Positions 35,335-47,581 of a stretch of 64,000 bases of DNA are shown piece by piece. The stretch lies in NCBI GenBank assembly GCA_013398955.1, contig VWPU01017707.1, positions 248,001 through 312,000 on the forward strand. Direction: 5' to 3'. A program made the translations under genes and the position numbers. This stretch comes from Callaeas wilsoni. Taxonomy: Eukaryota; Chordata; Aves; Passeriformes; Callaeidae. The notes under the pieces are model-generated. The model was not told the origin of the DNA, made no database searches, and saw only the letters and a program-made list of their open reading frames with translations. Each line of letters begins with the position of its first letter. The first letter of the stretch is position 1.

Positions 35335-38300
35335 ATTATCAATTCATTCCTCCCCACCCCCCAAATAAAAGCATTTTTTTCAGTAGAAAGTAATTTGGGC
35401 AGCTGGTGAACTGTGGAGCTCACCAATCTATGAGTTCTCAAACACACACAAGCTGTGTCTTCATGGTTCAAGGAAGAACCGACATTATGCCCGAAAGGAT
35501 TATCAATCACCAGCTGCACAGTATCATCTGTTGTAAATTGGGAGCCTGATTAATAACAGGGATTCGAGCATGGTCCTTGAAAATTGTGATCTTTATTGAC
35601 TAACTGGACTGGTGACTTTCTCTTTTCATGTTGTTTGCACTCAATTTGTGCTGCTTTCAGTTACCGATAGTGTATATTAGTATTTCTGTTATGATTGTTT
35701 TCCACATTATATAAAGTCAATAGTGAAGTGTTGGGTGAAGCAGGTAAATTTTTTATCAATTGTGTATGAGACTTTTTGCCCTGCTTTTGATTTTCTTTCT
35801 CATTCCTCAGTGATTGTAGTGCACCTCTGTTTTCTACTCTTTTCATTGTGGGAACGTCTAAAAAACAAGGGAAATACCTAACCCTATTGATTAAAACAGC
35901 CTTTGAACCTGTTCATCTTTTCAGAATTCCATATTTTCCCTAAAGTATTGAATCAATATTTTGGAGGCAGTTTGCTTTTAAAAAAGAACAATTTCAGAAT
36001 GTTTGATTTTCTATTAGCACAGCCACATTAACTGTTTTAAACCTGACTCTGATTGCACTGAACTCCAACTGATAAAGTCAACCTATTGCTGAAAAAAACG
36101 ACTTTGACTTTCTATCCCTCAGTCGCCCATTTCATTTTAGGAGCTCTATGAAAAGGAATAAGTTCAACTTAAATTGTTTTGGTGTTTTGTTTTTTTAACT
36201 CGGTAAATTCCGTTTTTAGGTCCTTCATCTTCATCCTATTTCCTCAGTCTAGTCTGAGGAGTGTACCACCAAATTTTTCTCTTGACTGGCATGGATGAAC
36301 TAGAGCTTGTGTCCACAGGATTCCCAGCAAATGTCTTTCACAGAACTGGCAGAGCTGACCCTTTGCTCCTGAGGTAATACATTCAAACTGTTTAACTGCC
36401 AAGGAAGTCACACACTCTGCAGAACCTCCAGTAATTATTGACAACTGTAGGTCCATTCTGAAGGTAACTTTACTCTCCAAATTAGCTTCACGATAGACCA
36501 ATTGTAGAAGCTTCATTTTTTAATTTGCTTCCTGTCTTAAAAAATGGATGTAAATTGGGACTTTTACCTGACACCATAGTCACTACTAATTTTTTTTAAT
36601 TAATAAATACACCAGCAGAACCTTGAAGTGCAAAAAAAGCTGCAACCCAAACTCTCAAGCAAAAAACCCCCAAACTAAAACAGCATGGTAGGAAATAAAC
36701 TGATATTGCCACATTCAGTACATTAGTATTATGAATTAGCTTTGATCATAAGTTCTTTTCTTTGTCGAAATAGAAAAAAACCCCTACCTAAATCTGTTTG
36801 ATGTCTCTATTGCCGTCTTCCTCTAACCTAATCACAGCAAACTCATCACACCAAAGTTTTGGGAACATGTTTCTGTACTAAAATACTTGTCAGTTTTCGG
36901 ATGGTGATTTATAGCTGTGTTAAACCTCTTCTAAAGCCATGGTTAAAGGACAAATATTGATGCTCCCCTAATTAGAATGGAAAGATTTTCACAAGAAGGT
37001 CATTGTAAATGTACTGATGGTAAGACATTGCATAATCAAATCCTATAACTATGAAATACTGTTAAGGGACCCCGGCTTGCTGGGGGCTCAGCTGTGGGCA
37101 GCCTCTCCCAGTATGTCAAGCTTCTCTGTGAAGTAGTGAAATAAAGAGGATGGAGTTACAAATGCTGAATGTCTCATTAATTTCTGTGATTTACTAGGAG
37201 GGCAGGGAGGAACCCCAGGGAAACTCCAGTGACTCTCAAAAGGTGCAGCAGAGAAGTTTGCTCTTTCAAAAATTCAGCTCCATTCTCAGGAGACTAGAGG
37301 GAGGATGTCTGCCTTGAAAGAACACTTTCTTCAGCAGCAAGAAACCATTTTCACTGGTTAAATGGAATGAAATGCAGACCAGGACACTTTAGGAGGAGGA
37401 ATTTTCTGCAGACTGAAATTGCTAAAGATACATTCTCAAGAGTGGTTCTTAAGAAGAGGTGAGGCCTAGAAGCACAAATGCTAAGAAGCCTCAATAAGGG
37501 AGCAGGGACATTTCCACAAAAATATAATTTACTGAAAACTATTCTCAGATGTGCAGTATTTTGAGCAAAGAGCTAAACTTCATGATGAACCCGGTAGCAT
37601 CAGTGATTTGGGATATGATTAGTGTCCCATTGAAGTCAGCGGGAGATTTCTTCTGCATTCAACTGGCTTTCCATTGCAGCCTTGTGGGATGGAAAATTCA
37701 GAATATAATTTGTAGCCTAAGGTATGCAGTCAGGGGAGAAAAAACACTGCATGCAACAAATCAACCCGCAACAAGGCCAGCTGCCACAGACAGAAAAAAA
37801 AGATACAGCCAGAGTGACAGCAGGTGGAATATCAGCCATCTCTGGACAGACGAGCAGGTGGGCAACATCCAGGCGGAGCGGCTGCCAACGGCTGCCCAAG
37901 GAGCAGCAGCCAACAGCACAGACCTCCAGAAGCAGAGCAGCAGAGGTGGGGATACATGAACAAACGGATGCACTTCAGTGCGAGCAGCCGCACATTAGCT
38001 AGCGTGACAAATCAAGGGAGTCAGGGAGTATTCTGGCCAGATAAAGGTTGAGGATGAGTGGATCGGTCCTGCTTCAAGTGGCATCCTGAGTAGTTCACTC
38101 AAGGCCCACTTTAAGTCTTTTAGCAGAGTGTCTGAACAAAGCCACCCCTTCCACCCCTTTCTGAAGTGTTACTGTTCAGGCTGGCACTGCACAGAAGTCT
38201 CCATCCCTGTATTGCCACTTGGAGACTCACTTTTAACTCAAGGCAGCTGTTTATATCCACTGCTCAAGGGAAAACAGAGTCCCTGTTGTGACCTGGGAAA

Positions 38301-41095
38301 GCATTTCTGGAGGCTGCAGGGTGCCTCGACTGGACAGGCTGCAGCAGGAGCTTAGCACAGCTTTCTCAGCCTCTAGCATATTCAGGGATGTCTCTGCCTT
38401 CCTGTCATTCCTTCAGGAAGCCGTGACCTCCCTGCCTGAGCTCTCATCTCCCACCAGTCCCACATCACCACCTGATGGCACCAGTACTGGATTTAGAGAG
38501 GAATAGAAAGCAGAAGGAGCTGTATTTGTTGCACCAAAAGAAATTCACTGCTGTGTAGACAATGCCAGCAACATTAAGAAATACCTACGGGGACATTTAC
38601 ATCTGGCCACAAGCTTCACTCACAGTGACAAGCTGAAATAGGACTGAAGCAACACCCCACCTGAGCATTCAGAACTTTACTGGAGCACATGTGGGCAGCT
38701 TTCATTTCCATTGTTATTTGTGCCGTGTGGGGAGATATCATTGCCCACATTTCTGTGCAGGTCTAATTTATTTAAGACCTGCAGTAGGAAATAGTCGATT
38801 TGGCAATTCTAATATGCAGCTCCCCACAGTCCATACGATTCAGTTTTTTCTAACTGGCTGGTGTTGCCCTCCTGCTGTATTTGCCTGATACTGCCCTCCT
38901 GCTGCTCTGTCCACCTGTTTTGAATTTATTTCCAAAATGCACCACTACTGTAGGATCTTCTCCCTGAAGGTGAGCAAGTTAATAGGTTTGCTCTACTTGA
39001 TGTACTCATAGATTCCTTCTGCACTGGGATTTGACTACTGATTATGCATTTTTTCATCTTCTATTTCTAAGCTAAAGATAAAAATCCCCTAGGCAAAGGA
39101 AGATACCTTAATGCAAGATACTTTAATCCAAACCCTGAAATGGGCACATGAGTCATGTGCTATTACCAGTTATGTTTTAGCTCCTGTTTCTTTTCAAAAC
39201 AAGATCCAAAAGTAGACTAACATTTAGAACCCTTGAAATTATTTCCCCTGCTCCCCTTCTGGAGAAGACCTGTAAATGTAAAAGAATGATAACCTCCCTA
39301 CAAAAAACCATGAAAGAGAATAATACTCCTACTATATAATTCCACTCAATGGTTTAAGTAATTCATAGACAGAATTATATTTTTATTAAAGCTTACACAT
39401 GAATTTCTATACAACCTTTTTGGTTTCAGCCTTGTTAAATTGTATGCCACTCTTTAATATGAGACTGTAAGAGCTCCAACTGTGCAAATATTCTTTCACA
39501 TATTACAGAAGTAAATTTGTTGCTATTTTCTCTTTTTTTCTTCTCACCTAAATTATTATATAGCATTTTGCAAACACTTATGGATTTGCTGAGAAAACTA
39601 TTCCTTACTGTGTCAAAATGACCATCTTTCCTTGTAACATATCTGTGTGTACACAAATGATGGAGGGAAAGTTTCTTATTTTCAAATGTAGTTGAATACG
39701 CTTTTACTGGAAAATTAAGAATTTCTGGAGAGAATTTGGCAGAACAGATGTATGCTTTCCCCAAATGAGAAACATGAATCTGTTTCCTAGAAATCTAAAC
39801 AACAACAGCAAAGCAGTCACACAAACAAGTTCTGTGGGTTTTTATATTTTTTTCCTACAGATGGTTCTTATTTTTATACAAAGGAGTAAGGGGGAAAAAG
39901 CCACAGTGGAAGTTTCTAAATGAAGCAATGAAGTGCATTCTTATCAATGAAATTTAAATGGTCTCCAGGATGAAATTTTGTTTCATACAAATCTGCCCAA
40001 TTGTACCTGAAAACCGTACAAAAGCCTTCTTTATTAAAATGCTGCCTTTCAGCCTCCCTGCTTCCATTTAGTCACAGTCTGATCTGCCTATCAATTCATT
40101 TTTTCCATTTCTGTTACCTGTAGATCATTTTGTCTTGCTCCTACAATGTGGATTTAGAGTCTGCAGTCAGGAACTGATATGATCCAGTGCAAACCCTTTT
40201 GATTAGATATTCCTGTTCCATGCTCAGAGCTGACAGGAAGGATATGCTTTTTAATGCCATGAACAGCATTTCCCCCCATCCCCATAATCATGCTTTACAG
40301 CCACGAAAGAGTGAATTGATAGAAGAGCTACCCAGACTATCAAAAATCCCCCATCCAGAATGGCAAAATATCTTATTGTAATTAAGTATTAGGATTAATT
40401 TCCTAGTCCTTAAGTTTTTCAATTGTCCATCTGAGAGATGGGTCTCTAATTAAATTTCACTTTGGTCACTGTAATGAAAACAATGGCAATCTAGAAGTTC
40501 AGCCTCAGTCAGCCTGTGTGGATAGCAGTGATAAGGCTGGGTAATTGCAGGATTAATAACTGGCCTTTTATTGTGTCTGCAAGCAATGTAACAATATATA
40601 GACTTTCCGAGTAACTTTAAAACACAGCCACATTGTACAACGTTGCTACCCTGATCACTTTTTCCTTTCACTTTTTTTTTTTTTTAAAGCGTGGGAACAA
40701 TTGGACTACAAAGGTATGATTGTTCCTAGGTCATATTCTCCTCTAGGGTTTCCAAAAAGCAAGCAATGCTGCTCAGGCAGCTCCAGTAGCTCTGTGACAA
40801 AGTAGAACAACTTTCAATAACCGCTGTTATTCCTCTTCATTTACAGTGCAGGCCAGAGGGTAACTGTTTAATGTGGTAGCCAGTTCCCTGAACCTCTTGC
40901 ACATTTGCTGAAACATGAAGCACTTTCCTAACACTTTGAGTTTCTTGAATGAGTGCGGGATTTCAAAGTTTAAGGAAAAATAACAATCCAGGGACTAATG
41001 CTCTACTGAATAATCTAGCTCTGGAGACAGAGCCTCTGCGCAGTAGCATCCTATCTTTGTGGCTGGGACACTTCACCCTCAATTAGAAGAAAGTA
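35335..41095. other. AT-rich non-coding stretch
   Basis: No gene is recognised. A GC-richer patch at about 37065-37130 is followed by an AATAAA at 37140-37145. A second patch at about 37840-37960 has overlapping frames on both strands (136 codons on plus, 37549-37959) that resemble no known protein. A T run lies at 40672-40685. A conserved-element-like stretch lies at about 40385-40660. Confidence 0.5.
40672..40685. repeat. poly-T run
   Basis: About 14 T residues followed by aaagc. Confidence 0.85.
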
Positions 41096-44000
41096 CTTTT
41101 TAATGGACGTGCTCCCCTTTATGGCTGCATAGTGATGCTGAGAAAGTGGTAGGAAGCAGGAGCCAGGCAACCAACATGCTCCATTGGGCTGCTACGGATC
41201 TTAATGAACGCCAGAGCAGCGTGTGGGCCTGAACAGTTTGTCCGTGTTGTCTGGATACAGCATGAACGCAAGCGAAACTTGAACCTAATCTAATAGGTGT
41301 GTAAGTTGCATGAAAAAAGCTGGTAGAAATCCCTATGTAAAACAATCTTTTGTTAAACAGGCAGCTTGTGGAAGAGGTTGCAAAAATTGCCCGGGATGTT
41401 GTGGAATCCCCTTGCCACCGCCATGGGGCCTTTGGGAAATTGGCCACTGACTGCAGAGCATCCTGCCCCTGCCTGCAACCCCTCTCCCTACCCCACCTTC
41501 TCCTGGGCACCATTCCCACAAAAGATTTGTTTCCATAACTTCTGCAGAAAACATTACTTTCATCCCCACCTTCCTCAGGAAATCATATCTCTTTTCTCTC
41601 TCCTGCACTAGCTTTTCAGTGGCTATGCCACATATGTTGCCCAACACAAAAAATCTCATCATAATATATACTCAAATGCATTTTTCTACCAATTCACCCA
41701 GAACTCCTCTGAGTGAGTCAGTCTTAGGATCTGGCTTAACCACCCTGATTAAAAAAAACCCCAAACAACAAAAAGCCCAACAAAAACTACCTAAGTAATA
41801 TTATTTTGGTAGAACAGACTCAGTTTGTGTCAATGTAGCAAATTCATTAATCCCCAGGAATTCTAAAAAGCATGTTCTGTAGAACTATAAATACACCTAA
41901 AAATCATTGTTTGGCGTTTGTTGAACCCATTCACCCTTCCACATCATCATTAATCTGCTTCTCTTCTCCCTGTGCAACCATTCCCTGCATTAGGAGACTT
42001 TATATATCCTTCTCACAGAATTTTAAGGTCAGTCAGAGAAGTTAACACTGTTGCTTTTCATTTAACCTTTAAGTTGTGTTTTCACTCTTATTTCTCTTTA
42101 TGAGAACTTTAGCGTACATATTCCCAACATGAATATATACCTAATTCTGACCAGATCCAGAAACTCTGCCTCCTACTCAGTATCTTGAGTTGGACTACAA
42201 AGATTTACATCTCTTTAGGACATGATTTCTTTGACATTTTTGATTGGCAATTGAATATTTCAAAAATATTGACCAACATAAAAGCATCTGGGCCTTTACA
42301 TATTACACAATTTTAGATGTGGAGAAGCATAGCCTTTTCTGCCATATGCATTAGCCCTGTGCATTTACTGTAGTCTAAACTAAGTTCAAACAGACTGATT
42401 TCTTTGAAGGTGGATGTTTGCTAAATCCCAAACAGAATTAATTTCAGCATTCAGAGACACAAGCTGAGTACTAGTATTATGACTCTTCAATGGAGTTTTT
42501 TGTATTTGTTTTGTAAAAGCAAAGCTCTTAGATACAAAGCTCTGAAAGACATGCCATGAGGAATGGCTTAAGACAATGTTTAAAATAATTTTTCCATTTT
42601 ACAAGTTTTGTATTTTCATGGGGGAAAAAAAGCACATCTGAACTTTAGTAAACCACTCTCTCCTTTGTAACAAAATATCAAAAATGCCAAGTTTTTTCTT
42701 CGTTTCTTTGCAAGTTCTAAGGCATCGCTGCTCTTCTGAATGAAAATAGAGAGATATTGGAAGACTATTGAAGTGTCATCCAGTAATTTGAGAGTGAAAC
42801 ATTTTAATTGTCGAGTATATTACTGGCTGTCAAGTGTAAGAGAGAGAAGTGTGTTTGTGTGCAAGCCCATACATACAAGTCATAAAGGGAAAGAGGAGTC
42901 TTTTCTGTTCTCAAGTAACACAAAATCCAAAGGCTTTAGGGAGAGATATTACTTGGAAAACACTGCTTAGTCTGAAATCTCCTGAAAAAATATAGTGATA
43001 TTTCTCTTCTAGAGTTTGTGTATCTCCATCACTTAGAACAGCACAGCTGGTAATGCTCATCATCATGCCATGGGAGTAACAGCAAGGGAGTCTTCTGTTG
43101 GAGAATGGAAAGGGCTGCTTTGTGAGAACACTAAAAGTTTAACTAATTTCTACTGATAATCTCTGTCCTGACACCATACACTGTTGTTCCACCCCACTTT
43201 GATCTGCAGTGAAATAGGATTAGAGAACAGATTCGGAAAAAACGTGCGAGAACCAAGGCCTGAAACTGTTGCCTAGTTATGGAAGGTTTTTATTTATTTT
43301 ATTTATGCTTATTAATCTTTAAACACTTAAGCAAATTTTTTATTTTTCCCTTTTAAATACTCTCAAGTCAGTCTAGCTGCACAGCAGCAAGGTTGTCTGC
43401 TAGCAGAAAAAACTCATCCAAAATTCTTTTGTGATCCAAACAGAAACTCACACATGCTGCAGCATACTGCATTTTTGTGGCTTTATTTTTTAAAGCTGAA
43501 GCTGAGAAAGATTGTATATGACCTGCACGGATTAGAAAAAGTACTGCAGCATCTCAGCTTCTCTAGGCAGTGAGAGGAGCATTTTTTCTCCACTCCTGTA
43601 AGAGTGACATGATAGCTTATGTTTCCTACCTTAGTGATCCAGCTGTGAGATTCATAAAGCAACCACTGAACCTCTTGCCTCTTTCTTTAGGAATGTCACA
43701 ATGTGCAGCTTCCTTTGTATTGCCCATATGCCAGCAGTCTTTTTAAAAGCCACTCTTGCTCTGCTGCTGCTCATTGCAACAGACAGGAAGGTGATACCAG
43801 GAGAGCTGCTCTGATTCCCACTGCTTTCAGTGAGAGACGAAACATCTTCTCTCTCCTCCCTTAAAGAACTGCTTGGCAAAAGCAACAGACAAGTTCTTAA
43901 ACTCCTATCTGTGCTTCTTGGAACTGATACTAGTGCTGATCACATTCTCCCAATTAAAAACTGACAGAGTGAAACAGTCTAACATTTTGCTGCGAAGGTA

Positions 44001-45280
44001 TTTGGTAAAAAGGATATGAGACGAGGAAATGTTAAACAGTGAGTACAATATCTCCAGCAAGTCCATCAGAATTGCATCGTTTGCTTTTAGCAGGATTTTT
44101 ACTTTGCTCTGTGTTCAGCATCGTACATAATAAAGGACATGAGCGCTCCAGATCCTTATTTTGTTTCCATAACCACTAATCAGAGTGGAAGTTGTGCATA
44201 TGTCCTTGACAAGGCTTGAAATTCAGAATAGTTTGACTTGTTACCATTATTTTCTCAAATTATTTCATGGAAACTAATTAATATTCCAGCTACTTAAGCA
44301 ATCCTGGTCCATCCCACTGCAAGGGTGTGTGTCTCCAAACTACTAGATGAACTGAACACCCTTGTTCTCCCTGTTCAGCATCTTTACAAAATAATGCTGA
44401 ATGCTGTTCCTAAGGGTTCCTGTATCATTGTGTCTCTCTTGGCCATCATGCACAGAAGAATCTGCAGTTGTTAAGCCCTTTTGTGCCCAAAGGGGAAGGA
44501 GTAGGATTTCAGGGTACATTAATACCTCCACAAGAAAAATGTGTTACATACTTAGACTCACTCAGCCTCAGCCCAAAGGAAGAGCCCTTAACAAGCATCA
44601 CTCAGTGGTGCTAAGTAGGTGAACAAAGTAAGAGGGACTATGACTGCTACACTTCAGTCAGATGGATCTGTGCACATCCAGGTGCCTCTGTGACAATGAC
44701 TGTAGCAAAAGTGCACTACAGACAAGGGCTACATATTCATATTTGCACTGCCCTTTTGACTGCAATAACATGTGCCTGGCAGGAAGTATCATAGACAAAA
44801 GAAATAAACACCAGGGGAAAGAAGAAAAGCCCAGCCACAAGTGTCCCAGATATTCAGAGGTTAGCATGAATTTACAGGGCAGTGAGAAGGGAGACTGTGG
44901 CCACCCTGTGTGACAAAGGCATCTGTGAGAAGGGGCAGGGCAGAGGGCAGTGGTGCCTCACTAGCTTGGGTCACCATTAGAGAGGAAGTATGTAGGAAGG
45001 GGAAAGTTGGTGCCAAAAGGACGAGTAGCATTTTCTCTCCTGTGACTAGATCAATTACAGTTCAGAAGCCAAAGCTCTTCTCACTGTACCCCCCTTCTTG
45101 GAGGTGCATGAGGCTACAGCCCAGATCAAAGAAGCGAGTGCATTGCAGAAGTGAGTTTTGAAACGTGGAGGGCCCAGAGAGAATTAATAATAAATAAAGT
45201 ACACCTCAGAGGAAAAACTTTGAGTTTCTCCTCCAAGTTACCTGCAGCTGTCTGAAGTCAGGAGCAGTAGTCTGCTTATA
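41096..45280. other. AT-rich non-coding stretch
   Basis: No gene is recognised. Overlapping frames on both strands at 41100-41662 (139 and 109 codons on minus) lie in a GC-richer interval and are not recognised. Frames at 43652-43885 and 44658-44913 are likewise unremarkable. Confidence 0.5.
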
Positions 45281-45755
45281 GCTGTGAGCAGAAAGCAGCC
45301 CTGTGTGCCCAGGCATTATCAGGGTTTTATTCAAGAGCACAATATCTGCTTGATAATGCATACACTGTTTTGTTGTTCGTTGTCAGTACACCTCCCAAAA
45401 CAGCTTTTCCCCCATGGTTTTATAATCATGGGAATATTCTCCATGGCCCTGTTAGACGGGTTTTATTCTGGCTCCAGACATCTCTGGAAAAAACCCCTAT
45501 TGAATCGCATCGGAAACCAGGGCAGAGTTGACTTCCTGGTGGACTCCAAACAATCCAAAGGCTCTCCTTGGAAAGCACAGCCTGTGCTCTGCTGTTTGTG
45601 CAGTGCCACACTGCCCTGCAGCTGGGGTAATCGGCTCCATCTCGGCAACTCCACCCCCACCAAAACGAGCGAGAAAATAATGATCTATTGTTCCAGGGGT
45701 TTATGGAAGAACTTTTTTTTAAAAAAAGTTTATTTTAGACACTTCTTTTAAGAGA
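45281..45755 (+). other. unrecognised 155-codon open frame, probably not a gene
   Basis: A plus-strand frame runs from an ATG at 45284 to 45751. The interval is mildly GC-richer than its neighbours. The translation has hydrophobic and Cys-rich stretches but no signal peptide, domain or motif I recognise, and it ends in a poly-Phe stretch made by a T run. By a rough stop-frequency estimate (about 6.5% of random codons here), a frame of this length is not surprising in 64 kb. It could be a conserved non-coding element or a non-coding exon. Confidence 0.15.
45710..45730. repeat. 21-bp A/T palindrome
   Basis: AACTTTTTTT, one T, then AAAAAAAGTT: perfect inverted arms of 10 bp. It can extrude as a hairpin or reflect a T run followed by an A run. 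Confidence 0.9.
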
Positions 45756-47500
45756 TAGCAGTGACCTGCTTGCTGAAATGCTTCCTTATTTCTGTGTTTA
45801 CCTCCTGTTTAGCTAGAATGCTAAATCACTGCTGTGATTACCTGGCAAGCAAATGTAGAAAAAATATCTGTTTGGGACAGTTTTTTACCACTCTAAGGCA
45901 TCTCCTTGATGTTACATACAAAACAAATAAAAGCAAACACAAAACAAAAACAAAGAAATCCAATAAAATCTTTCCTTTTCCTATTATCATATGAAGAAAA
46001 AACATTTTCAACTAGAAGGCAGTGCCAAATGGTTCAGCAGATTTCAGAGACTTTGAGACACTGACAGACTGCAGCTCCTGCTGTTTATCAGAGGGATTTA
46101 AGAGGTTCTGTCTCTTAAAATAGCCTTATTTTTCGCTACCTGAGGGTCAAAAATTGCCACTTTTACACCATTTTCAGTAGGTTTTTTAACTGTGCCATGC
46201 TCTGCCATGTTAAGAGACTCTGAAAAGGCTCTTGAGATTCCTGTGTCTGAGGGTAAATGGGAAGGATTGGTTGCATTCCTGCAAACATTGCCACCTGAAA
46301 CAGTAAAATGCAGGGGAAAAACACTTCGCATGGATTATTTCACTGCGTAAAAAACCGTTCAGCATAGTCTGATGGCAGTGTATCAAACTGGATTATGTGA
46401 GTCATATTTACATTATATGATGTGACATTGTGACATATGACAGAGTACCTAAAAAGTTGTCATGCCTCAAGAGCTCATAACCCAAAGGGAATCTAAAGGC
46501 ATATTATTCAGCCATGCCCACCCACACCCTGCTATTATCTGCAACAGCAGGGGACTCACTAGATGAATCAGAGCTTAGAGATTCTTTCCATGTGCACAGG
46601 AAACACTGATTAATTGGAACAGTGACAAAAAAGTCTCTTTACCAGGTAAACAGAATTCAGCAGTGGGATTTCACTTAATGAATAGTATACAGTTAAGTAC
46701 TTCGATCTGTGGAGGTGAGAGGTGGAGAAAGCAGCTCATATCCAATTGGTTTTTCATCTGCTGGAAGCTTGATATTATTAGCAGTTTCTTCCTTCAGTAG
46801 TCACCACAAATGCCAAATTCTGTGTCATGCGGTATTGCAGAAAGAGACCTCCACAAATTCTGAGAGAAGCAAGATAGGAATAGAGATACTTACTCCACCT
46901 AGTTTCTCCATGAATATTCCATTTCCTCACACTGGACACCTCCCTCCTCCCAGTCCCTCACTGGTTGCCACTGTCCCACCCCAGTAAGCTCCTCTCTCAC
47001 CCCACTCCCTGCATTTGGAGATCCTTGTGGGTCTGGCACCTCTGGCATTCAACCAGCAGCCCGCGACTGCTGTCGCATCCCACATGCTCTGGGGCACAGT
47101 TCCACTACAAAGCGTACTGGATCTAAACTGTTTATCTATCTAAGCCTCAATTTATGATCTCTACAAATGCCTTTAAAATGAAAGAACCTCTTATTTGTAC
47201 CATCTTCGTTTGACAAACAGGGGAAGATTGTCGAGGGCACAAAATGCTTCTGGCACCAACTAGTCCTCCTGGAAGCCAAAGGGACTTGGGCATATAAGTC
47301 TTGTTTATGCCTTTGAAAAATCTCTTCCATAATCTCATCAACACTAAAAAACTACAAAATAAACTCTGAATTCAAATACTGGCATCAAAGAAGAAAGAGT
47401 TTATAGGATATGTGATGGCAGAACACTTGATTTGACTGGAGGGGCAGCCAGCAGCTCCAGCAGATACTGACTGGCCTGTTTGACCTGATAATGATGTCTA
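45756..47500. other. AT-rich non-coding stretch
   Basis: No gene is recognised. A short cluster of direct and inverted words (tgtgacat twice at 46421-46436; tcatat and atatga at 46402-46420) is visible. Confidence 0.5.
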
Positions 47501-47505
47501 AAACG

Positions 47506-47581
47506 GAAAAAAAAGAAAAAGAAAAAAAAAAGAAAAAAAAAGTCTGACTGTCTGATTACAGCCTTGAAAAAGAAAAAAAAT
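47506..47581. repeat. two A-rich tracts around a 25-bp spacer
   Basis: A-rich runs with single G interruptions at 47506-47541 and 47567-47580 flank a mixed spacer. It may be two successive tails, or one tract with an insertion. Confidence 0.8.

Noticed and set aside
37717..38051. Several overlapping frames in a CAG/CTG-rich interval
   Set aside because: Shadows of one another in GC-richer DNA; no family recognised.
39435..39764. 109-codon minus-strand frame with a Lys/Glu-rich patch
   Set aside because: AT-biased composition, no splice sites, no recognisable domain.
41100..41662. Overlapping 139- and 109-codon minus-strand frames
   Set aside because: Open in two frames at once and also partly on the other strand, which points to composition and not coding.
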